Shown piece by piece: positions 56,330 to 64,000 of a stretch of DNA of 64,000 bases (position 1 is the stretch's first letter; each line of letters starts with the position of its first letter). Origin of the DNA: Lunularia cruciata (lineage: Eukaryota; Streptophyta; Marchantiopsida; Lunulariales; Lunulariaceae). The position numbers and the translations under genes were made by a program. The stretch lies in contig OX419756.1 in the NCBI GenBank assembly GCA_948567375.1, forward strand, positions 74,600,333 through 74,664,332, in the 5' to 3' direction. The notes under the pieces are model-generated. The model searched no databases, had not been told where the DNA came from, and saw nothing but the letters and a program-made list of their open reading frames with translations.

Positions 56330-57880
56330 CTTTTTGGTTCCATTGTTGAGACCTCTCTAGAAGGCAAGATAACGTTCCACATTCAATTCTACATTAGGCA
56401 AAAGGAGGCTATGAGAGCTCACTTGGAGAGAACATTAGGAGAGGAGAGAGTTGAACTTTGTTAGAGAACTAAAATCCATTTGTATACCCTATAGTTCATT
56501 ATGATGTCTTTGGGGTGATTTTGTACATCTTGTACACGTGAGAAGATTTGGAGAAATTGTGTGAGGTGGATTGCAGATTTTGGGGTTATGGTGATTTTGG
56601 GCAAAATCTCAAGTTTGAGATCTAGACTTGAAATTTCTACATATGATATCTTGGGTTATCTTATAGATAGCACACTTAAAATTATTGTGAGAGCTACTAT
56701 ACACATTGAGCTAGAATTTTTGGAATTTGATACGGTAAACTACTCCCATAATTGCATGCTCTTTGGAAAATTGTATAGAGTCTGCAATTTCTTTAATTTT
56801 TTGTGGGTTGCTTAAAAAATTTTCAAGAAAATTCATTGCCTTGTATATTAACTTTTGGCACAAAAATTAGAGAGAGATAATTCTTGCATAGAGAGTTATG
56901 AGTTTTAAAAATGAGGGGGAGGTTTTCAGACCAAATCTGAAATATGTGTGTTGAATAGAAAGGTGCTTAGGCCAAATGGCTTGATGAAAAAATTTGAAAT
57001 TTTGCAGAGAGGGACTCCTTGGAGTTGTGAGCAAGTGTGAAAATTTCAAAGGACTATGACATACCACTTGAGAGATTTGAGTGACATTGTGAGGAGGAGT
57101 TAATTCTGCGGAGTTGAGATCTCATGCATGAGGAGTGTGAGAGCAACAAAAATTATATTGAATGTTTAGACTCATCTTGGAAACATGGAAGGTCACCAAG
57201 AGTGGAAATTGAGGCTATGTAAGGTTCTCCAAGGGTTTGAGTTGATTTTAGGAGTGGATTTGAGAAAAAGAGAGTTTAGAATAGAATTTAAAGAGAGTGT
57301 TGAGAGGATCCAAAAACCTACACCACTTGGAGGAAAGAGTGAATCCAAGTGCTTTTTATGTAGAGAGAAGGAACATAAGGTGAGTTCATGTCCATTGACT
57401 TTTGAGAGCAAGAGATTGAGGGAAAGGAGATGTTTACTCAATTAGAGTTTGCATGTTGGACCTTCTTCACCAAGATTGGGAGGGAGAAGATTTAAGACCA
57501 AGGAGTTGTGTGAGGTTTGTGGAGTGGAAGGACTTCCAAAAGGACATGAGGGTAGTGGAGAAAAAAGCACTTGGAGACTTTGGTGAAGGATCTTGGAGAG
57601 ATTCTAAGTACAGCTACATAAATACTACCACTTTCATCAACTAGTTCTCAAGATTAGTGATGGAGATAATCTTTCAACTTATAGATAAACTATCCATGAG
57701 AGTTCAATTAATATGCACTCTAGGATTTGATGTTGCTATAGAAATCTTGGAGCAATCTGAACCTTTTGTGTTCACAAGGGTGGATTACTCTCAAATGGTT
57801 TTAGTCATGTATATACTCTATTAGTTATAGAGTGAGAGAAAAAAAAATTTGAGAGAAAGGAAAGAGAGTGAGGGGTTAAG
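56330..57880 (+). other. Leader of element C with a short zinc-knuckle ORF
   Basis: Most of this is untranslated-looking. The frame at 57185-57445 (86 codons) ends with CFLCREKEHKVSSC, a CX2CX4HX4C knuckle. A second such knuckle occurs at the proper gag position (58720), so this one is probably a duplicated or inserted gag fragment. Confidence 0.5.
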
Positions 57881-58980
57881 ATGGGGAAATTTCCATTTTC
57901 TTTGGCAAGGATGGAGAAGATATGGAGGCCTTTGTGAGAGAATTCAAGAGAGCTTGTATAGGAAACAATGAAAGGAGTAAGAATGAGTGGGCCTCATTTT
58001 ACCAGATTTCTTTGAGGATGCAGCACTTACATGGTATGAGTCAGAATACCAAAAGAGAGAGAGGAGAGATGGGAAAGAAGAGTCTTGGGAGAGTTTAACT
58101 TCATCACTCTTGAAAACTTTCTTCCAGATGAGAGTTATGAGAGATTGATGAGTGAGGTTACCTTTCTTAAGTAAGGAGATGGAGAGAAAGTAAGAGTCTA
58201 TGTGGAAAGAGTGGAAAAGTCAAAGTCTATATTTTAACATAGTGTTGAGAAAGGGTGAAGATGATGTGGAGACTACTCTGATTGGGATAGGGGCCATGCT
58301 CACCAAGAATTTTGTGGGAGGATTGAGACCACAAATTAGAAGCAAGATGAGATATGAGAAACCTTCTTCCAAGGTTGAAGCTATCAAGATCACAATTCAT
58401 ACGGAGGAGAGTTTGGAGGGAGATGAGAGTGATTTGGTGGTGAAGAAGGTTGTGCATCTTCCTCAAGGTTACAAGTATGGTGGAAATTTTGATACTTTGG
58501 TAGCAAGGATTGCACCACAAGTAGTAGTGCTCCAGCTCTTGCACCCCTACCAAAGGATCCACTTCAAGCCATCATTGAACAACTTACAGATCTAAAGATC
58601 AATGTAGTGCAATTATGGGAGAAGAGAGAGATAGATCAAAATTTGGGGAGAGGCCTAGGAGTTATGGAAGTTATCCATATAGAGGAGGCCAACCAACCAA
58701 AAATTTCAATGAGAGAAATTGTTTTGGTTGTGGAGGAAAAGGCCATATCCAAAGCAATTGTCCAAATTCCACTTACCATGGAGGAAGGGGTTATGAGAGA
58801 GCCAATAGAGGGAAAGAAGGAGGTAGTGAGACCCAAGTGGCTCCTAAACCAAACAAAGGTAAGGGGATAAAATCTATAGATGTGGTTGAGATCAAGTATG
58901 AGAAGGGAGAGTGCTCAAACTCCAAGAGTCTTAATTTGGAGCTTTTGGCACAAGAGAAGAAGAGAGCTCATTTTGCATAA
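57881..58980 (+). pseudogene. Gag of element C
   Basis: Broken frames give LPDFFEDAALTWYESEYQKR and SSLLKTF (retrotransposon gag core, about 57990-58120), a middle part, then at 58615-58980 the nucleic-acid-binding knuckle CFGCGGKGHIQSNC (CX2CX4HX4C) followed by a basic Gly-rich tail. Gag would form the particle and bind element RNA. Several frameshifts separate core and knuckle. Confidence 0.8.
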
Positions 58981-59133
58981 AATGTGCACTCTTCTCAAGG
59001 ATTTACTCCTACCAAGGATACTCCTATGTCTACTAGGAGCACTTGCACCTCAACATCATAAACACCAAAGACTCCAAGAAAGAAGTTGGGGATGGAGGAC
59101 TTCTTGATCTCCAAGCAACAATAGAATTATAAT

Positions 59134-59640
59134 GTGTTGGAGGAAGTTGGTAGTCACAAGGCTAACATGACAGTGGGCCAATTGATTGCTTTGAACCCTA
59201 CCTTGAGAAAAGAGCTTAAAGATGGTTTGAGTTCTACAAGGAGCAAGAGGAGGAAGAAGGAAAAAGCTCAAATATCAATGAGGGTGGTGGATGCCAAACC
59301 AGTACCATGGAAGGCTTGTGAATATGCCTCCAAAATTGATGTGAGAGTGAATGGTCCCAACATCAAGGATGCATTGGCTGATGGAGGATCAGTAGTGAAT
59401 GCCATGTCAAAAAGGTTGATGAAGAAGTTGAGTATGATACCCTCTAGACCTTCAACATTTATGATGAGCATGGCAAACAAGCAACAAGTTTGATCAATAG
59501 GGGTGATGGATAAGGTGGTAATTTCAGTTATGGGAATTCAAAATTTCATGACTTTCCAAGTCTTGAAAGATTCAAGCTCTGATTTGCTTGTTGGGAAGCC
59601 ATGGTTGAGAGTAGCACACAAAATTGATAGATGACACAAA
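59134..59640 (+). pseudogene. Aspartic protease of element C with altered active site
   Basis: The frame has KIDVRVNGPNIKDALADGGS and VVNAMSKRLMKKL, matching the gypsy retropepsin where D-S/T-G is expected; here it reads DGG. After a TGA at 59491 it continues GIQNFMTFQVLKDSSSDLLVG and KPWL, the second half of the fold. The enzyme would process the polyprotein. The active-site change and stop argue that it is dead. Confidence 0.72.
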
Positions 59641-59739
59641 GGGTACTTGAGGATTAGGCCATTAAACCATAGAGTCATAGTTCTTGTGACTAACATCACC
59701 AACACTTCATATTTAGATACACCATCTTCTGATTAATGG

Positions 59740-60100
59740 GAATCAGATTCTGAAGAAGGAGCTTCAAGTGTGGAGACAAGCATGGAAGAAGAGACTTACA
59801 CAGAGGAGGATGAATCTAAATCTGATTTAGATATGCATCCTTTGTGTGCCATGGACTTTTCACCTAAGCTAGAGGTTTTTAAGGACCTTGATAAATCACC
59901 ATTGACACTTGTGGAGATCAAAAGGAGGTTATCTACCCGAAAGTATGGTCCAAATGTTACCAAGGAGGAGAAGGTGAAATTTATGGACATTTTCTACAAG
60001 TTCATCCATGTGTTTTCTTTCAGTTACAAGAATCTGAAGGAAGTTACCTTGGAAGAGCACAAGATAGAGGTGGAGTCACATGCAAGACCTGTGAGCTAGC
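59740..60100 (+). pseudogene. Protease-RT linker of element C
   Basis: The frame 59770-60099 is Glu/Asp-rich (EEETYTEEDESKSDLDMHPL) and then reads TKEEKVKFMDIFYKFIHVFS and EHKIEVESHARPVS, the stretch that leads into RT in gypsy elements. RT itself should follow but an inverted segment starts at about 60100. Confidence 0.65.
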
Positions 60101-60560
60101 CTATCTCTCACTCAGGATGAAACTTTGATGGCTATTAGGGTAACACACCATGGACTAAGAAGGCAAGGAACTCCAACTCCATCATACTCCTCCAAGGCTA
60201 ACACTCCAAGACTCAAGACATTGCTCACCAGAGTACCCAATGAGAGAGAGATATTTGCAAATGAAAGGATGATGAGTACCTCCTCAACCCTTGTTTAATA
60301 CTTATGAAATAGTTATGCACTAAAGCTACTATTTACTATAGTAACTCAAGTTATTAGGCTCAAAGTACTTATCTCTATATAAATCATATTTCTTAAGTAC
60401 TTATAATACCAAACTAAAAATCTCAATAGCACATACATGCACAAATGGTTGTTACATTTACCCTAGGACTAAGTTTTCACTTTGTCCTCAAAGTGAAGGT
60501 CTCTCTCCCTTCTATGATACATCTTCAACTTATTATGGTTAATCCTATCAAAGTGACTAT
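60101..60560 (-). repeat. Inverted LTR-C and pol-end fragment replacing RT
   Basis: On the minus strand, 60456 leftward is LTR-C from its tgtaacaaccatttgtgcat start to about 350 bases in. 60560-60457 is the reverse complement of the 3' end of pol plus polypurine region (INHNKLKMYHRR, cf. 62565-62650). A piece of another C copy was therefore inserted or recombined in reverse here, and about 0.9 kb of RT was lost. Confidence 0.85.
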
Positions 60561-60965
60561 GTAGCTCCAATTCTGGCTAAACTTGATTGGAGTAAGCCTT
60601 TCATCCTCTACACTAGTACTTATAATGGTGCTATAGGATGCACTCTTAGTCAATTAGATCAAGATGGGCATGATCATCTAATATTTTATGCTAGTAGGCA
60701 GATGGTTTCAGAAAAAAGAACTACTTTGTCATGGAGAGAGAAGGGTTGGCAGTGATCTTGTGGTCTCAAGAAGTTTAGACACTACTTGATTGGAGGGAAA
60801 GCTACCATTGTCACAAATCACAAGGCTTTGAAGTACATCTTCAATAAGCCTAATGTGGAAGGGAGACTAGCAAGATGGATGATACTCTTGTCTGAGTATG
60901 ACTACACCATTGACAATAGGCCAAAAAAGAAACATGCTAATGCAGATTTGTTATCTAGGGCCATG
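60561..60965 (+). pseudogene. RNase H of element C
   Basis: Reads APILAKLDWSKPFILYTSTY, GAIGCTLSQLDQDGHDHLIF and YASRQMVSEKRTTLS, then after a frameshift ATIVTNHKALKYIFNKPNV, EGRLARWMILLSEYDYTID and HANADLLSRA. These are the standard gypsy RNase H motifs. Confidence 0.82.
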
Positions 60966-62250
60966 ATCATGACAGAGATGAGCCAATGGATGATTCCTTC
61001 CCAGATGAAGAGCTCATGGTAATCTCAATCACTCAAGAAGTTCCAATGGAGTACAAGGAGATTGTGGATTTTGTGACAAGAGGTTACTATCCAAAAGGGA
61101 TGCATGCTAGAGAGAGGAAGGCCCTTGCAACAAGATCTAGACCTTACATAATGGTGGAGGATATTCTTTTTCACCTAGTAGCAAATGGTCTACTTCAAAG
61201 AGAAATGGGTAAGGAAGAGTCTATCCTACTCATAAAGGAGTTTTATGAAGGTTTAATGTGTGGATGACACTTTGCAAGAAAAGTGATTGCTTTCAAGATT
61301 CTAGATGCAGGTTACCATTGGAGATGGATTTTCAAGGATTGTCTTGATTATTGCAAAATTTGTCATGTTTTTCAAGCTTTTGCTAGAAAGTCTATGTCCA
61401 CTCCACCACTTAGATCAACTCCATTACTAAGACCTTTTGAGAAGTAAGGAATTGATTTTGTAGGTCCTCTCAATAGAACCCCAATGAACACCGGTATATT
61501 ATGGTAGTTACTAATTACCTTACCAAGTGGGTTGAGGCTAGACCATTGAGGGACGCAAATGAAGATGAAGTGGGTAGATTTCTTTATGAATGCATTATCA
61601 CTAGGTATGGATGCTCTTTGGAGTTGGTTTCTAACAGAGGGGGAGAGGGAGAGAGTTTACATGAAGCATCACTACAGCCATGCTACAACATTTCTCTATC
61701 ACACATAGAGTAACTACATCATATAAGGAATTGATTTTGTAGGTCCTCTCTATAGAACCCCAATGAACACCGGTATATTATGGTAGTTACTAATTACCTT
61801 ACCAAGTGGGTTGAGGCTAGACCATTGAGGGACACAAATGAAGATGAAGTGGGTAGATTTCTTTATGAATGCATTATCACTAGGTATGGATGCTCTTTGG
61901 AGTTGGTTTCTAACAGAGGGGGAGAGGGAGAGAGTTTACAGGAAGCATCACTACAGCCATGCTATAGCATTTCTCTATCACACATAGAGTAACTACATCA
62001 TATAAGGCAAATTCCAATGGCTTGGTAGAGAGAACCAATCAGACCTTGTGCATGATGTTGGCCAAAGATGCAGAAATGGAGGGGACTAAACATCATTGGG
62101 ACAAGAGGATTCATGCAGTTTTGTGGGAGTATAGGACAACCATGAAGACTTCCATCAGATATCTCCATTTCAATTGGTATATGGTACTGAGTCTACTTTA
62201 CCTATTCACTTTGGTCTTCCTACCTTCCAAAGCATTCATAGGAGATTGAA
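60966..62250 (+). pseudogene. Integrase zinc region and core of element C
   Basis: 60986-61440 holds a pre-integrase stretch (FVTRGYYPKGMHARERKALA, DILFHLVANGLLQREM) and YHWRWIFKDCLDYCKICHVF, the CX2C half of the zinc site. The core follows with GIDFVGPL (first Asp) and then a 279-base duplication. In both copies the second catalytic Asp is Asn (SLELVSNRGGEGES). GLVERTNQTLCMMLAKDAEM (62022 on) carries the catalytic Glu. Stops and frameshifts are present. Confidence 0.8.
61445..62002 (+). repeat. 279-base tandem duplication inside the integrase core
   Basis: Unit 1 is 61445-61723 and unit 2 is 61724-62002, both starting taaggaattgattttgtagg. They differ at only a handful of positions (for example cgcaaat/cacaaat, atgaagc/aggaagc). 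279 is 93 codons, so the frame is preserved. The low divergence, against a heavily decayed element, shows that the duplication is recent or has been converted. Confidence 0.9.
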
Positions 62251-62602
62251 GAAAGCACAAGGAGGTGATGCAAAGAAATCAAGGAAGGATCAACTCATGG
62301 AGTTGGAAGAGGTAAGAGCAATTGCTATGGTTTGAGTGGAGCAAGCCCAAAGGAAACAAAAGAAGAGCTATGACAAGAGGCAAGGCAAGAAGAAAGTGGT
62401 GCCTTTCAAAGAAGGTGATAAGGTAATGTTGTTTGATTTTATTCAATTCAAGAGAGTACAAAAGAAGTTTTTGCCTAAGTACTTTGGACCTTTCATGGTG
62501 GAGATGGTGAGGGGCAATTACACCTATGATCTCAAGGAGTTGGGAGGAAGACACTTTGATAGGATTAACCATGATAAGTTGAAGATGTATCATAGAAGGT
62601 AG
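62251..62602 (+). pseudogene. Integrase C-terminal domain of element C
   Basis: The frame 62336-62602 reads EQAQRKQKKSYDKRQGKKKV, then FKEGDKVMLFD, FLPKYFGPFMVEMVRGNYTY and INHDKLKMYHRR. It has the usual integrase C-terminal fold motifs, without a chromodomain. It ends at a TAG, followed by gtctggaggtaaa (62639-62650), the probable polypurine tract at the LTR. Confidence 0.8.
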
Positions 62603-62650
62603 AGAGACCTTCACTTTGAGGACAAAGTGAAAACTTAGTCTGGAGGTAAA

Positions 62651-63147
62651 TGTAACACTCATTTGTGCATGTGTGTGGTATTGTGATATTTAGCTTGGTA
62701 TTACAAATACTTGAGAGATAGTATTTATATAGAGATAAACAATGGTTCTACATTAGTCATCATTAGCTAAAGTTAATCATAGCTAAGATAGTGGGGACCT
62801 TACTTTAGAGAAAGTGGAAAAGATGAGCACCACTATTTTGGATTCTAGTGTATTGACTTGATATTATTCCTAGGTGTTTGACTTTGAAGAAAGAGTTGAG
62901 AACTCTTGGGCTCACAAGCCTTTTTTTGGATTCTTCTATAGTCCAAGGATAGCCCATGTGAAGGAATCATTGACTTAGTGGTTGGGTCAAGATAAGATCA
63001 CATGCTTAGTAATATGCCTATGTGGATAGATATTCCTTTATACTTTTTGACTTTACTTGACTTTTAGCCTAGTAACTTGAGTTACTATAGTAAATAGTAA
63101 CTTTAGTGCATAAATATTTCACAAGTATATAAACAAGGGCTGAGGAG
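62651..63147 (+). repeat. 3' LTR of element C, cut off after the TATA box
   Basis: It begins tgtaacactcatttgtgcat and follows the 5' LTR through tatataaacaagggctgagga, then departs from it. The R/U5 end is missing, so only U3 remains. Confidence 0.8.
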
Positions 63148-64000
63148 TGTGGTGCCCACATTTTTTGTTTTTTTTAAATAGAGAAGAAGAAGTGTATAGA
63201 GCAATCGGATTGCGCCTGTATGGCCAAAGAAGGCAAAGAAAAGAGTCTTCGGGATGAAACCCGATGTAAAGTGACTTTGGGTCATAAGGCAAAGTACTCA
63301 GATATACCTTATCAGCATACAACCCAAAGTAAGGAATCTTTGTATTGGGGGGAGCTCAACCTAAGGCAAAGATAGTCTAACAACCTTTCATCGGGGCAAG
63401 AAATTCAAGAAGGGACCGTTCAAAACCGGCGGCCCATATGCGTGAAGTACGATGGACAGTGACATACGCATACAAGAGGTGTGATTTCTTAGTAGAAACT
63501 CAAATTGAAGAGAGACAAAGAAAGCACAACTCTATAAAAATTGGGCTAACGATGAAGCAATGTTGAGTAATTTTCCTTTGCCGTTGAGAAGTCGTCTTGT
63601 AGGTGATCATGGGAAGGGAAATAGAGTTGAAGACGCGCTAGTGTGTAGAGGAGAAGTTGAGAGAGTGCAATCGGGAGACATTGAGAAAGCAGGAGAGATG
63701 GGAGGAGCAAAGAAGAACTCAGAATTTGCAGTGAGGAATCATGCGATTCGGAGGCTAGACGTGATCATAGGAATCAAATTCTTCAGCCGACTTTGGATCA
63801 CATTCTTGGCATGGAATTGGAATGTCAGTTTTCTAAGTTTCATGATCGAGATATTTGAGAGTAAGTGTCTCGATGGCCCCAAGGAAGAGGGGAAGAGAGG
63901 AAATCTGGCTCGCTGGATAGAGTCGGATTGGAGATTAGTGCTCAGGAGATAAGTAGGCACGGAGCAGGGTGCCACATTCTTGGGTTAGGGAGAAGTAGCA
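63148..64000 (+). other. Possible LTR of a further inserted element (runs off the window)
   Basis: Sequence changes abruptly at tgtggtgcccac, which begins TG as an LTR would. A TATA-like ctataaaa lies at 63533-63540. A 130-codon frame (63560-63952) has no recognised domain. The tail gggtgccacattcttggg near 63975 is reminiscent of the start but not a repeat. This is weak evidence; it could also be unique DNA. Confidence 0.3.

Larger units (their letters stand above)
55654..63147 (+). mobile_element. Ty3/gypsy element C, two LTRs, internally rearranged
   Basis: In order: 5' LTR, leader, gag with zinc knuckle, protease, linker, an inverted fragment of the element's own LTR and pol end in place of RT, RNase H, integrase with an in-frame duplication, polypurine tract and a truncated 3' LTR. 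The order is that of gypsy elements. It lies within the integrase of B4. Stops and the missing RT make it non-autonomous. Confidence 0.85.

Overview
This window looks like nuclear DNA of a non-seed land plant, most likely a bryophyte and perhaps a liverwort. It is dominated by decayed chromodomain Ty3/gypsy elements and an unusual non-LTR reverse transcriptase. Its one gene locus fuses an alpha/beta-hydrolase to NB-ARC and LRR domains. From established knowledge, this 'HNL' class of NLR receptor was described from liverworts; the species assignment is inference. I see no tRNA, rRNA or CRISPR.

Layout. 1-8.1 kb: nested retroelement debris. It holds a chromovirus pol with its 3' LTR (family A-I, 1-3443), the 5' end of a minus-strand gypsy element (gag, primer-binding site and LTR, family B, 3444-5688), and a non-LTR-type RT element (family D, 5689-8086). 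8.1-11.9 kb: HNL copy 1, truncated after the hydrolase exon. 11.9-21.1 kb: mostly non-coding DNA with tandem repeats, two D-type 3' tails, a foldback and a broken 2-oxoglutarate oxygenase. 21.1-31.6 kb: HNL copy 2 in full. It has six exons, all junctions in phase 0, one single-base deletion in the hydrolase exon, an intact NB-ARC exon, and a homogenised array of 48-residue double-LRR units. The array continues out of frame after a premature stop. 31.6-37.3 kb: non-coding DNA with a tandem duplication and a weak candidate exon. 37.3-64 kb: nested LTR elements of families A, B, C and E, a Tat-like integrase, and a second D element.

How the parts work together. The HNL pair is a direct segmental duplication about 13 to 14 kb apart. 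Copy 1 keeps an open hydrolase frame but has lost the exon with the probable catalytic His, plus NB-ARC and LRR. Copy 2 keeps every exon but is frameshifted in the hydrolase. The locus is therefore a natural series for NLR birth and death. The retroelements act as insertion targets for one another: C sits in B4, a solo LTR-B sits in a family A element, and A-I sits in an A-II element. Many internal stops are C-to-T changes, as expected from decay of methylated DNA.
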